From Pseudomonas frederiksbergensis (GTDB taxonomy: Bacteria > Pseudomonadota > Gammaproteobacteria > Pseudomonadales > Pseudomonadaceae), in contig NZ_CP142104.1 in assembly GCF_035751725.1 (NCBI RefSeq), forward strand, positions 62,001 to 126,000: a DNA stretch of 64,000 nt, read 5' to 3'. Under the pieces are notes generated by a model. The model was given only the letters and a program-made list of their open reading frames with translations, searched no databases and was not told the origin of the DNA. Positions 8,792 to 17,651 of the stretch are shown piece after piece. The number at the start of each line of letters is the position of its first letter. Within the stretch, counting starts at the first letter, position 1. The translations under genes and the position numbers were made by a program.

Positions 8792-9559
8792 TTACTGACC
8801 CGGCATGTCCTTGCGCAGTTTCACCGGATCCTGCTGCTTGCGCTTGCGTGCCATCGCCGTACGCATCCTGATGTTGAACGCTTCCACCGCCAGGGAGAAC
8901 GCCATGGCGAAGTAGACGTAGCCTTTTGGCACATGCACGTCCAGCGACTCGGCGATCAACACGGTACCGACCACCAGCAGGAACGACAGCGCCAGCATTT
9001 TCAGCGATGGGTGCTTGTCGATGAACTCACTGATAGTGCCCGCCGCCAGCATCATCACCAGCACCGCCACGACGATTGCCGCCACCATCACCGGTACATG
9101 GGAGACCATGCCCACGGCGGTGATGACCGAGTCCAGGGAGAACACGATGTCGATGATCGCGATCTGGACGATGGTGTAGATGAAACTGCCGCCCTTGCCC
9201 GAAGGTTCGTCGTTGGTTTCATCTTCGCCTTCCAGCGCGTGGTACATCTCCTGGGAACTCTTCCACAACAGGAACAGGCCACCGAAGAACAGGATCAGGT
9301 CACGACCGGAGATGCCCTGGCCGAACACTTCGAACAGATCGGCCGTCAGGCGCATGACCCACGTGATGGACAGCAGCAACAGGATCCGCGTGATCATCGC
9401 CAGCGCCAAGCCGAAAATCCGGGTGCGCGCCTGCATGTGCTTGGGCATGCGGCTGACCAGGATCGAGATCATGATGATGTTGTCGATGCCCAGGACGATT
9501 TCCAGGGCGGTCAAGGTAAAGAAGGCAACCCATATTTCCGGGTTGGTCAGCCATTCCAT
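8792..9559 (-). CDS. TerC-family integral membrane protein
   Basis: 255 residues with seven or so membrane helices and the TerC hallmark acidic motifs: LEIVLGIDNIIMISI near the N-terminus and IDIVFSLDSVITAVGM in the middle, two inverted-repeat halves that place conserved Asp residues in the membrane. Family members are linked to tellurite resistance or to export of manganese and other metals (Alx, MntP-like roles); the sequence does not tell which applies. The Shine-Dalgarno AAAGGA precedes the ATG by 6-7 bases. I looked for a yybP-ykoY manganese riboswitch in the 76-base gap upstream and saw none. Confidence 0.88.
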   Translation of the reverse strand: MEWLTNPEIWVAFFTLTALEIVLGIDNIIMISILVSRMPKHMQARTRIFGLALAMITRILLLLSITWVMRLTADLFEVFGQGISGRDLILFFGGLFLLWKSSQEMYHALEGEDETNDEPSGKGGSFIYTIVQIAIIDIVFSLDSVITAVGMVSHVPVMVAAIVVAVLVMMLAAGTISEFIDKHPSLKMLALSFLLVVGTVLIAESLDVHVPKGYVYFAMAFSLAVEAFNIRMRTAMARKRKQQDPVKLRKDMPGQ

Positions 9560-9635
9560 GTGAGTTCCTTTGAGCGAGTGTTAGGCCGCGCCGCCCTTCG
9601 GTCATCCGAGAGGGGCGACGCAGCGGGCATTGCTT

Positions 9636-10943
9636 TTATAGAGTGCTGAACAGCGGAAAAATCCCCATCAGCAAGGCGGCGAACATTATGCACAGGCAAA
9701 CCAGTACTGCCCACTTCAAGGTGAAGCGTTGGTGGTCGCCGAATTCGATCCCGGCCAGGGCCACCAGCAGGTAAGTCGACGGAACCAGCGGGCTCAGCAG
9801 GTGGACGGGCTGGCCGACGATGGAAGCGCGGGCCATTTCGACGCCAGTGATGCCGTAATGGCTGGCTGCTTCGGCCAGAACCGGTAACACCCCGTAATAA
9901 AATGCATCGTTCGACATGAAGAAAGTGAACGGCATGCTCACCAGCGCGGTGATGACCGCCAGGTAAGGACCGAGGAAGTCCGGAATCACTGCCAACAGGC
10001 TCTTGGACATGGCGTCGACCATACCCGTGCCGGACAGGATGCCGGTGAAGATCCCCGCTGCGAAAATCAGCCCGACCACCGCCAGGACGCTGCCGGCGTG
10101 GGCCGCGACGCGGTCTTTCTGCTGTTGCAGGCATGGGTAGTTGACGATCATGGCGATGCTGAACGCCACCATGAACAGCACGGGCAGCGGCAACAGACCG
10201 GCAATCAGGGTGCACATCAACACCAGGGTCAGCGCGCCGTTGAACCAGATCAGCTTCGGACGGCGGGCGTCCGGGAACTGGGAAACGCTGATTTCGCTGT
10301 GGTCCATTTCGTCGCCCGCCAGGTGCAATTCACCCAGGCGCGCGCGCTCTCGTTTGCCGTACATGTAGGCAATCGCCAGGATCGCCACGACGCCGGCCAA
10401 CATGGCGGGAATCATCGGCACGAAGATGTCGGACGGATCCACATGCAGTGCACTGGCCGCCCGTGCGGTCGGGCCACCCCAGGGGGTCATGTTCATCACG
10501 CCACCGGCGAGGATGATCAGGCCGGCCATGATCCGTGGGCTCATGCCGATGCGGCTGTAGAGCGGCAGCATCGCGGCCACGCAGATCATATAAGTGGTCG
10601 CGCCGTCACCATCAAGGGAAACGACGAGCGCCAGGACGGCGGTACCGACCGAAACTTTCAAGGGATCGCCCTTGACCAGCTTGAGGATCTTGCGCACGGC
10701 CGGGTCGAACAGGCCGGAGTCGATCATCAAGGCAAAATACAGAATCGCAAACATCAGCATCACCCCGGTCGGGGCGAGCTTGGTGATGCCTTCGAGCATC
10801 ATCGGGCCGATCTTCGGCGCGAAACCACCGAACAGGGCGAACAGGATCGGGATGATGATCAAGGCGATCAGCGCGGACAGGCGCTTGGTCATGATCAGGA
10901 ACATGAACGTGATGACCATGGCGAAGCCAAGGAAAGTCAGCAT
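9636..10943 (-). CDS. CitMHS-family citrate/metal-citrate:H+ symporter
   Basis: 435 residues, about 11-12 membrane helices over the whole length, starting MLTFLGFAMVITFMFLIMTK. The motifs SLDGDGATTYMICVAAMLPL and GGVMNMTPWGGPTARAASAL are those of the CitMHS family (Bacillus CitM/CitH), which take up citrate complexed with Mg2+ or Ca2+ together with protons. The Shine-Dalgarno GGAG lies nine bases before the ATG. No two-component citrate sensor lies next to it. The length matches the family. The exact organic acid is inferred from family only. Confidence 0.88.
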   Translation of the reverse strand: MLTFLGFAMVITFMFLIMTKRLSALIALIIIPILFALFGGFAPKIGPMMLEGITKLAPTGVMLMFAILYFALMIDSGLFDPAVRKILKLVKGDPLKVSVGTAVLALVVSLDGDGATTYMICVAAMLPLYSRIGMSPRIMAGLIILAGGVMNMTPWGGPTARAASALHVDPSDIFVPMIPAMLAGVVAILAIAYMYGKRERARLGELHLAGDEMDHSEISVSQFPDARRPKLIWFNGALTLVLMCTLIAGLLPLPVLFMVAFSIAMIVNYPCLQQQKDRVAAHAGSVLAVVGLIFAAGIFTGILSGTGMVDAMSKSLLAVIPDFLGPYLAVITALVSMPFTFFMSNDAFYYGVLPVLAEAASHYGITGVEMARASIVGQPVHLLSPLVPSTYLLVALAGIEFGDHQRFTLKWAVLVCLCIMFAALLMGIFPLFSTL

Positions 10944-11247
10944 GGGAAATACTCCAGGCGTGGCGCGGCTATGAAATGCGAACCGGACAGGTCAGCGCGA
11001 GATGCAGAGCACGGGACGAACGGATGGAGTGGGTGCAGCGGGACGGGTAGCAGCGGACATCAGAATCACCATTGTTGTTGTTAAAAAGGCCGCACGAGCA
11101 TGTGAAGACTCGTTTTAGGCCACCGGTCTATTGCCGGTAGGTGGGGCGATCCTAATCGCGCAAGCTTTCAGCAGCCTTTCGCCGCAGCAATGGGGTTTTT
11201 CTGTAGGACAAGGTGCACCCACAGGCGATCTGCGCTCCACCGATAAA
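10944..11247. other. Intergenic stretch upstream of the CitMHS gene
   Basis: About 300 bases without a convincing gene. On the minus strand a 26-codon frame (10992-11072, beginning MVILMSAATR, ending CISR) lies just before the transporter gene, but it has no Shine-Dalgarno, so it is only a possible leader. The promoter of the transporter must lie here; no clear -35/-10 pair stands out. Confidence 0.4.
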
Positions 11248-11571
11248 TCAGAAGGCTGAAAGATTCAACGGCTGCACCGCGCCCATCCAGATCGCAGGTC
11301 GGTGTGATCGACCAGGTCGTCACCGGTCTCCGGTGCAGGAAAATCACCAAGCCTTTGCGATTCGGGGCCAGCCACGGCAGGACCACGCCGATGTACTGCG
11401 GATCGAAGGCCAGCTGACAACTCCAGTCCGGGTGCGGCCGACCGGGCGTTGATGAACACGGCCCATTTTCAGCAGGAACAACTGCGTCGCTTCCTCACAC
11501 AGCGCCCGCGCCTGGTCGAGGGTATCGGCGTCGAAATAGACGTGGGCGTAATAGCCCTTGATCCGTTGCAT
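11248..11571 (-). pseudogene. DOPA 4,5-dioxygenase family gene, three single-base deletions
   Basis: From the ATG at 11571 the frame reads MQRIKGYYAHVYFDADTLDQ, then RVHQRPVG, clear DOPA 4,5-dioxygenase family sequence. It then shifts three times by one missing base: near 11435-11439 (GGCCGC where GGCCCGC restores PHPDWSCQLAFDPQYIGVVL), near 11330-11333 (CACCGG for CACCCGG, restoring HPETGDDLVDHTD) and near 11296-11298 (restoring HAIWMGAVQPLNLSAF). The three losses add up to one codon, so the last segment ends in the original frame at a TGA. The restored length of about 108 residues equals the usual family size. As written, translation stops early and the metal-binding half is lost. Sequencing error in C runs is possible. 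Confidence 0.8.
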
Positions 11572-11656
11572 CTGTTACTTCTGGAAAGACCAGCCGAACC
11601 CTCTCGGTTAACCGTGTGTCAGAGCCTCTACACGCGGGATAAAAGGAAAGCCAGCC

Positions 11657-12313
11657 ATGAAAAACGCCGAAACCCCGGTTATCAAGGTGGTGCTCTATGG
11701 TGCCATGAGCAGCCTCGGCAGTGCGTTGATGGCTGAACTGCTGCGGCGCCAGCATGAAATCATCGCCATCCTGGATGATCTGACGGCCCTCGCGCCGCGC
11801 CCGGGCTTGCGGGCCAAGACCGGCGATCTCTTCGATCCTGAACGGGTCAAGCAGAGCGTCGCTGGCGCAAGCGCCGTGGTGTGCCTGTTGAACGCACCGG
11901 GCTTGCCGATGAACAGCGAGCAAGTGGAGCGCAGTTTGATCCCCGGCCCGGTGGAGCAGGTCCTGGCGGTGGATGCGCTGATTGCCGGCATGCAGGCGGT
12001 GAACATTTCCCGGCTGTTCCTGGTGGGCAATTTCGCTGTGCTGGAAGAGGAAATGGATGATGACTTGCAGCGGCACGCCGCCGAAGAAATCCTCGATGCC
12101 CTGAAAAACAGCGCCTTGCAATGGACGCTCATCAACGCGCCCTATGCCGTGCAGGGGCTGGGCATCGAGCATTTCAGCCATGTCAGCACCAGCCTGGAGC
12201 CGGGCATGGCCGAATCATTGGAGCGCTTGAGTCGCGTGGCGGTCGGCATCGCTGATGAACTGCGCCTGAACCTGCATGTGGGCCAACATGTGAATTTCGT
12301 GCCCGCCGTCTAG
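11657..12313 (+). CDS. NAD(P)H-binding atypical SDR / NmrA-like oxidoreductase
   Basis: 218 residues: a single Rossmann-type domain, beginning VVLYGAMSSLGSALMAELLR (a degenerate GxxxxxG nucleotide loop), with AVVCLLNAPGL at the end of strand 4 and SRLFLVGNFAVLEEEM after it. It is short and lacks a clear Tyr-x-x-x-Lys pair, as in NAD(P)H-binding proteins related to NmrA and flavin reductase-like SDRs. It could be a redox-sensing or reductase protein; the sequence does not decide. Its only neighbour on the same strand is far away. A palindromic REP pair follows at 12340-12375. Confidence 0.7.
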   Translation: MKNAETPVIKVVLYGAMSSLGSALMAELLRRQHEIIAILDDLTALAPRPGLRAKTGDLFDPERVKQSVAGASAVVCLLNAPGLPMNSEQVERSLIPGPVEQVLAVDALIAGMQAVNISRLFLVGNFAVLEEEMDDDLQRHAAEEILDALKNSALQWTLINAPYAVQGLGIEHFSHVSTSLEPGMAESLERLSRVAVGIADELRLNLHVGQHVNFVPAV

Positions 12314-12339
12314 GCGTTATAGATCCGTTCCCCGTGGCG

Positions 12340-12375
12340 GGGGAGCTTGCTCCCGCTGGGCCGCATAGCGGCCCC
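12340..12375. repeat. REP-type double hairpin
   Basis: GGGAGCTTGCTCCC followed by GGGCCGC-ATA-GCGGCCCC, the second common intergenic repeat form of fluorescent pseudomonads. It separates the convergent SDR and LysR genes and may also act as their terminator. Confidence 0.65.
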
Positions 12376-12379
12376 AAGC

Positions 12380-13330
12380 TCAAACGGCAATCGACGGCAA
12401 CGGCAATCCGGTCAACGACTCCGCACTGTTGGCCTGTTCTTCCATCAACCAGTCCACGAATAACTTGATCAGAACGCCCCGGCGCTTGCGCTGGGGCAAG
12501 ACCACGTAGTATCCCAACCGGGAGAGCACTGTTTCGGCGATCGGACGACACAATAGGCCCTGGGCCAATAAGTTATCCACAAGGTGCCGCCAGCCGATCG
12601 CGACGCCTTGGCCGCCGATCGCCGCCTGGATGAGCAGGGTGTAGTTGTCGAAGCGCAATTGCCCTGGCGCCGGCGGCGAGGTGATGCCCAGTTCACGGAA
12701 CACGCCGCTCCAGTCGAACCAGGCGCTGCTATTGCCGCCGCGCAAATGCAGCAAGGGAAATTCCGAAAGGTCATGGGCAGGCAAGGGCAGGGTACGTTCG
12801 CCGAGCAACAGCGGGCTGCACACCGGAAATACTTCTTCGCTGAAAAGCCAGCGACTTTCGCCTTGCTTGAAGCGACCGTCGCCGAACAAGACAGCAACGT
12901 CTATATCGGTGCGCAGCATGTTGTGGTTGCGCTCGCTGGTCACCAGGCTCACATCCACCTGCGGATTGGCGGCGTGAAACCGATGGAGCCGAGGCATCAG
13001 CCAATAGGCGGCAAAGGCGAAGTCCGTCGCCACTTGCAGCACCTCGTGCTGGTGCTGGGCGGTGATCGCAGTCAGGCCAGCATCGATGCTTTGTAAACCG
13101 GCCTGGACTTGCTCGAAAAGGATGGCGCCGGCCTCGGTCAATTCGATGCCTCGGTAGATACGGTCAAACAACCGCGTGCCCAGCTGTTCTTCCAACCGCT
13201 TGATCTGCTGGCTGATGGCCGGTTGCGTGGTGCCCAGCTCAATCGCGGCGGCCGTAAAGCTCTGCTGGCGAGCCGCTGATTCGAAGGCGCGGAACAGGTC
13301 CAGCGACAAGTCACCCAAGGCGTCATACAT
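12380..13330 (-). CDS. LysR-family regulator of choline sulfate use
   Basis: 316 residues: N-terminal winged helix-turn-helix (LDLFRAFESAARQQSFTAAA, then GTTQPAISQQIKRLEEQLGT, about residues 9-66) and a C-terminal LysR substrate domain from about residue 95. It is transcribed divergently from the choline sulfatase gene betC, 114 bases apart, the usual arrangement for the putative choline-sulfate utilisation transcription factor family. The likely role is to switch betC, choX and the SulP gene on when choline-O-sulfate or choline is present. A perfect T-N11-A palindrome (13329-13343) overlaps its own start codon, suggesting autoregulation. The inducer is inferred from context. Confidence 0.88.
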   Translation of the reverse strand: MYDALGDLSLDLFRAFESAARQQSFTAAAIELGTTQPAISQQIKRLEEQLGTRLFDRIYRGIELTEAGAILFEQVQAGLQSIDAGLTAITAQHQHEVLQVATDFAFAAYWLMPRLHRFHAANPQVDVSLVTSERNHNMLRTDIDVAVLFGDGRFKQGESRWLFSEEVFPVCSPLLLGERTLPLPAHDLSEFPLLHLRGGNSSAWFDWSGVFRELGITSPPAPGQLRFDNYTLLIQAAIGGQGVAIGWRHLVDNLLAQGLLCRPIAETVLSRLGYYVVLPQRKRRGVLIKLFVDWLMEEQANSAESLTGLPLPSIAV

Positions 13331-13343
13331 AAGCTGTGCTTAT
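13329..13343. promoter_or_regulatory. Candidate LysR-type operator
   Basis: ATAAGC-TGT-GCTTAT is a perfect palindrome with the T-N11-A layout recognised by LysR proteins. It covers the first bases of the LysR start codon and the DNA just upstream, between this gene and divergent betC. Confidence 0.6.
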
Positions 13344-13444
13344 CCTAGTCATTGTCTTGCATGGGCTTTACCCCGAAAGGCATGGGCTACATGCTCAATG
13401 GCAGCACTATCGCATAACTGCTCACTATGGAATGCCGCGAATAC

Positions 13445-14953
13445 ATGAAGCGCAAGAACATTCTTTTCATCATGGCCGATCAAATGGCCGCGCCAATGTT
13501 GCCGATCTATGGTCCGTCGCCCATCAAGTTGCCGAACCTGTCACGCCTGGCCGACCAGGGCGTGGTATTCGATGCCGCGTATTGCAACAGTCCGCTCTGC
13601 GCGCCGTCACGCTTCACCCTGGTGAGCGGCCAGTTGCCGAGCAAGATCGGTGCCTACGACAACGCGGCGGATTTCCCTGGAGACGTTCCGACCTATGCCC
13701 ACTACCTGCGCCGCCTCGGCTACCGTACGGCGCTGTCCGGCAAGATGCATTTTTGCGGGCCCGACCAGCTGCACGGCTACGAAGACCGCCTGACCAGTGA
13801 TATTTATCCGGCCGACTACGGCTGGGCCGTGAACTGGGACGAGCCGGATGTGCGGCCGAGCTGGTATCACAATATGTCGTCGGTGTTGCAGGCCGGACCA
13901 TGCGTGCGCACCAACCAGCTGGACTTCGATGAAGAGGTGGTGTTCAAGGCCCAGCAATATCTGTTCGACCACATCCGCGAGGACGGCGACCAGCCGTTTT
14001 GCCTGACGGTGTCGATGACTCACCCACACGATCCGTACACGATTCCCAAGGCGTTCTGGGATTTGTACGACGACAGCGACATCCCGTTGCCACAGACCCC
14101 GGCGCAAACCGAACTCGACCCTCATTCCCAGCGCCTGCTCAAAGTCTATGATCTCTGGGACAAGCCGCTGCCTGTGGATAAGATTCGCGACGCCCGCCGC
14201 GCGTACTTCGGGGCATGCAGCTACATCGACAGCAACGTCGGCAAGTTGCTGCAGACTCTGGAGGACACCGGGTTGATCGATGACACCATTATTGTCTTCT
14301 CCGGCGATCATGGAGACATGCTCGGCGAAAAGGGGCTCTGGTACAAAATGCACTGGTTCGAAATGGCCGCTCGCGTCCCGTTGTTGATCAGCGCACCGGG
14401 GCAGTTCGCCAGCGCCCGTGTTGGCGCGGCCGTGTCCACCGCTGACCTGCTGCCGACCCTGGTCGAGCTGGCCGGTGGCACGCTGGAGCCAGGTTTGCCG
14501 CTGGATGGCCGTTCGCTGGTGCCGCACCTGCAAGGGCAGGGCGGGCATGACGAAGTCTTTGGCGAGTACATGGCCGAAGGCACCATCAGCCCGTTGATGA
14601 TGATTCGTCGCGGCCAGTGGAAATTCATCTACAGCGAGGATGATCCTTGTCTGTTGTTCGATGTGCGCAACGATCCCAATGAAACGGAGAACCTCAGCCA
14701 GTCTCCCGAGCACCAAGCGCTGCTGGCCGACTTCCTCGGCGAAGCGCGTGCCAAATGGGACATTCCAGCCATTCACCAACAAGTGCTCGCCAGCCAGCGC
14801 CGTCGCCGTTTTGTTGCCCAGGCGCTGACCCTGGGCAAGCTCAAGAGCTGGGATCACCAGCCGTTCGTAGACGCCAGCCAGCAGTACATGCGCAACCACA
14901 TCGACCTGGACGATCTGGAGCGCAAGGCCCGTTATCCACAACCCTGCCAATAA
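13445..14953 (+). CDS. betC: Choline-sulfatase
   Basis: 502 residues from the ATG at 13445 (MKRKNILFIMADQ); an earlier in-frame ATG at 13427 adds six residues of no family resemblance. It hydrolyses choline-O-sulfate to choline and sulfate in the cytoplasm, feeding glycine betaine synthesis or carbon, nitrogen and sulfur supply. The sulfatase signature C52-A-P-S-R supplies the Cys converted to formylglycine; metal ligands are visible in the N-terminal ADQ and in FSGDHGDMLGEKG. The C-terminal ~50 residues (LGKLKSWDHQPFVDASQQYM) are the choline-sulfatase-specific tail. choX follows after 23 bases, so the two are probably co-transcribed under the divergent LysR protein. Confidence 0.95.
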   Translation: MKRKNILFIMADQMAAPMLPIYGPSPIKLPNLSRLADQGVVFDAAYCNSPLCAPSRFTLVSGQLPSKIGAYDNAADFPGDVPTYAHYLRRLGYRTALSGKMHFCGPDQLHGYEDRLTSDIYPADYGWAVNWDEPDVRPSWYHNMSSVLQAGPCVRTNQLDFDEEVVFKAQQYLFDHIREDGDQPFCLTVSMTHPHDPYTIPKAFWDLYDDSDIPLPQTPAQTELDPHSQRLLKVYDLWDKPLPVDKIRDARRAYFGACSYIDSNVGKLLQTLEDTGLIDDTIIVFSGDHGDMLGEKGLWYKMHWFEMAARVPLLISAPGQFASARVGAAVSTADLLPTLVELAGGTLEPGLPLDGRSLVPHLQGQGGHDEVFGEYMAEGTISPLMMIRRGQWKFIYSEDDPCLLFDVRNDPNETENLSQSPEHQALLADFLGEARAKWDIPAIHQQVLASQRRRRFVAQALTLGKLKSWDHQPFVDASQQYMRNHIDLDDLERKARYPQPCQ

Positions 14954-14976
14954 ACCAATAGCGTAAGGGGAAGCAC

Positions 14977-15897
14977 ATGCAAAAGTTATCCACAGCACTG
15001 GCCGCCGGGCTGTTGGCGTTGAGCAGTGTGTCGGCGTGGGCCGAGCAAAGTTGCGAGACGGTGAAGATGGCTGATCCGGGCTGGAGCGATATTGCCGCCA
15101 CCAATGCCATTACGGGTTTCCTGCTGGAGGGCATGGGCTACAAGGCCAAGGTCGACACCCTCGCGGTGCCGATCACCTTCGGTGGCCTCAAGGATGGCCA
15201 GGTGGATGTGTTCCTGGGTAACTGGATGCCGGCGCAGCAAGGTTTCTATGACAAGTTCGTGGCCAATGGCGACGTCACGCAACTGGCCAAGAACCTGGAC
15301 GGCACCGAATTCACCCTGGCTGTTCCCGATTATGTCTGGGATGCGGGCGTGCATAACTTTGCCGACCTGAACAAATTCGCGGACAAGTTCGACAAGAAAA
15401 TCTACGGCATCGGGTCCGGCGCTCCGGCCAACCTCTCCCTTAAGGAAATCATCAAGACCAACGATTTCGGCATGGGCGAGTGGAAGCTGGTGGAGTCGAG
15501 CGAGCAGGCGATGCTGGCGGAAGTCTCCCGGGCGGTGAAAAAACAGAAGTTCGTGACGTTCCTCGGCTGGACCCCGCACCCGATGAACGTGCAATTGAAA
15601 ATGCACTACCTCAAGGGCGGCGAGAAATATTTCGGTGACACCGGCAGCGTGTACACGCTGACACGCAAAGGTTATGCACAGGCCTGCCCGAACGTGGGCA
15701 AGCTGCTGACCAACCTGAGCTTCACCCAGGAAATGGAAAACAGCATCATGGCTGAGGTGGTGAACAAGAAAGTCAGCAACGCCGAAGCGGCCAAGGCTTG
15801 GATCAAGGCCAACCCGGCCGTTCTGGATAAATGGCTCGATGGCGTGAAAACTCTGGATGGCAAGGATGCGCTGGCGGCGGTGAAGGCCAAGCTCTGA
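14977..15897 (+). CDS. choX: Choline ABC transporter substrate-binding protein
   Basis: 306 residues with a signal peptide (MQKLSTALAAGLLALSSVSA, cleaved near AWA-EQ). The mature protein starts CETVKMADPGWSDIAATNAI and continues with the OpuAC-type binding fold: DVFLGNWMPAQQGFYDKF, FTLAVPDYVWDAG and FVTFLGWTPHPMNVQLKMHY supply the aromatic residues that cage quaternary ammonium groups. It is a periplasmic choline-binding protein of the ChoX/CbcX class. No permease or ATPase gene accompanies it here, so it must share an ABC core encoded elsewhere. It follows betC by 23 bases, and a 22-base inverted repeat after the stop separates it from the SulP gene. Confidence 0.92.
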   Translation: MQKLSTALAAGLLALSSVSAWAEQSCETVKMADPGWSDIAATNAITGFLLEGMGYKAKVDTLAVPITFGGLKDGQVDVFLGNWMPAQQGFYDKFVANGDVTQLAKNLDGTEFTLAVPDYVWDAGVHNFADLNKFADKFDKKIYGIGSGAPANLSLKEIIKTNDFGMGEWKLVESSEQAMLAEVSRAVKKQKFVTFLGWTPHPMNVQLKMHYLKGGEKYFGDTGSVYTLTRKGYAQACPNVGKLLTNLSFTQEMENSIMAEVVNKKVSNAEAAKAWIKANPAVLDKWLDGVKTLDGKDALAAVKAKL

Positions 15898-15917
15898 CAG
15901 CTGCGCCGGGCTCTTGT

Positions 15918-16004
15918 GGCGAGGGAACTTGCTCCCGCTCGGTCGCGCAGCGGCCGCAGAATCAGGGCCTGCTGCGCAGTCCAGCGGGAGCAAGCTCCCT
16001 CGCC
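15918..16004. repeat. Long inverted repeat (paired REP) between choX and the SulP gene
   Basis: Outer arms of about 22 bases, GGCGAGGGAACTTGCTCCCG... and its near-perfect complement ending CTCCCTCGCC, enclose a smaller GC-rich hairpin. In RNA this would be a very stable stem and could attenuate transcription from choX into the SulP gene. Confidence 0.7.
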
Positions 16005-16053
16005 ACGTTGGTTCACCTGATACTCTTGCGCCAAACCCCATCCTTGAGGCCCC

Positions 16054-17622
16054 ATGGCAATTCCCACGCGCCATTCACTCTTTCCCTTCTTGAGTTGGCT
16101 GCCCCGGCAGACCCGCGCCAGCGTTGGCCGTGACCTGATCGTCGGCCTCAGCGGCGCGATCCTGGCGCTGCCGCAGTCCATTGCCTACGCCCTGATTGCC
16201 GGACTTCCGCCCGAGTACGGACTATACGCGGCGATTGTGCCGGTGTTGATCGCCTGCCTATGGGGCTCGTCGTGGCATTTGATCTGCGGTCCTACAGCCG
16301 CGATTTCCATCGTCCTGTACGCCACCGTCAGTCCCTTGGCCGTGCCTGCGACCCAGGACTACATCACGCTGATCCTGCTGCTGACAGTATTGGCCGGTAT
16401 TTTCCAGTGGTTGCTCGGGTTGCTGCGGTTCGGTGCGCTGGTCAATTTCGTCTCACATTCGGTGGTGCTGGGTTTCACCCTAGGCGCGGCGGTGGTCATT
16501 GCCCTGGGGCAACTGCCGAACCTGCTGGGCCTGGACCTGCCGAATGAAGCCACCGCGTTGAAAAGCCTGCTGATGCTCGCCGGCCATATCGGGGCTGTGG
16601 ATAAACCTTCGTTGCTGCTGGGTTTGGGGACGCTGGTACTGGGCATCGTGCTCAAACGCTTGCTGCCGCGCTGGCCAAGCCTGTTGATAACTTTGGGCAT
16701 CAGCAGCCTGGTGGCCTGGGCCTGGCCCGCAATGTTCGGGCATGTGGCGTTGGTCAGCGCCTTTGTCGGGCGCCTGCCGCCATTCACACCGCTGCCACTG
16801 GATTTGGATCTGATCCTGCGCCTGCTGCCCGGTGCCGTTGCAGTGGGCATGCTGGGGCTGGTGACCAGCCTCTCCATTGCGCGCTCGCTGTCGGTCCGCT
16901 CCGGGCAGTTGCTCGATGCGAACCAGGAAGTCAGGGCGCAGGGGCTTTCGAATATCGTTGGAGGATTTTTCGCCGGGTCGTTGTCAGCCGGTTCCTTCAC
17001 CCGTTCCGGTCTCAGCTATGAGGCAGGTGCTTGCTCGCCGCTGGCCGGGGTGTTCTCGGCGCTGTGGGTGGCATTGTTTGCCGTGGCCGGCGCGAAGCTC
17101 ATCGCGCACATTCCCATTCCGGCCATGGCTGGCAGTATCCTGCTGATCGCCTGGGGCCTGGTGGACCATCGGGGCATTCGGGCGTTGTACCGGGTGAGTC
17201 GCTCCGAATTCCTGGTCATGGGCCTGACCTGCCTGGCCACGCTGCTGTTGGAACTGCAGACCGCCATCTATGCCGGCGTACTCGCTTCGCTGTTTTTCTA
17301 CCTCAAGCGCACCTCCCAGCCGCGGGTTCACCATAGCCGCGAGGGCGAAGCGGACATCCTGCGGGTGGGCGGCTCGATCTTTTTCGGCGCCAGTCATTAT
17401 TTGCAAGTGCGTTTGCAGCGGATGCAGGCACAGCGGGTGGTGATCGACGCCCAGCAGATCAACTTCATCGATTATTCCGGGGTGGAAATGCTCCACCAGG
17501 AAGCCCGGCGATTGCGCAGCCAGGGGCGTAGCCTGACCTTGCGCAGGGCAAGGCCGCAGGTGGTCGAGGAATTGTTGAAGTTGGAGGGCGCGCAGAAGTG
17601 CCCGATTCACTTCGAAGACTAG
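16054..17622 (+). CDS. SulP-family anion permease (likely sulfate) of the choline sulfate locus
   Basis: 522 residues. The first ~400 hold the 11-14 helix SulP transporter: LPQSIAYALIAGLPPEYGLY is the sulfate-transporter signature, and GGFFAGSLSAGSFTRSGLSY is the conserved segment in the second half. From about residue 425 a cytoplasmic STAS domain follows (VVIDAQQINFIDYSGVEMLH). SulP proteins exchange or import sulfate, bicarbonate or dicarboxylates. Because it follows betC and choX on the same strand, transport of sulfate released from, or competing with, choline sulfate is the natural guess; substrate is inferred. A stable inverted repeat lies between it and choX, so expression may be partly separate. 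Confidence 0.88.
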   Translation: MAIPTRHSLFPFLSWLPRQTRASVGRDLIVGLSGAILALPQSIAYALIAGLPPEYGLYAAIVPVLIACLWGSSWHLICGPTAAISIVLYATVSPLAVPATQDYITLILLLTVLAGIFQWLLGLLRFGALVNFVSHSVVLGFTLGAAVVIALGQLPNLLGLDLPNEATALKSLLMLAGHIGAVDKPSLLLGLGTLVLGIVLKRLLPRWPSLLITLGISSLVAWAWPAMFGHVALVSAFVGRLPPFTPLPLDLDLILRLLPGAVAVGMLGLVTSLSIARSLSVRSGQLLDANQEVRAQGLSNIVGGFFAGSLSAGSFTRSGLSYEAGACSPLAGVFSALWVALFAVAGAKLIAHIPIPAMAGSILLIAWGLVDHRGIRALYRVSRSEFLVMGLTCLATLLLELQTAIYAGVLASLFFYLKRTSQPRVHHSREGEADILRVGGSIFFGASHYLQVRLQRMQAQRVVIDAQQINFIDYSGVEMLHQEARRLRSQGRSLTLRRARPQVVEELLKLEGAQKCPIHFED

Positions 17623-17651
17623 GGCTCAAGGCAGGCATCCCTCGCCACAGT

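Noticed and set aside
9560..9635. Possible yybP-ykoY manganese riboswitch before the TerC gene
   Set aside because: The 76-base gap lacks the conserved core of that riboswitch and is too short for the full aptamer.
10992..11072. A 26-codon leader frame before the CitMHS gene
   Set aside because: No Shine-Dalgarno and no run of regulatory codons; kept only as a remark on the intergenic region.
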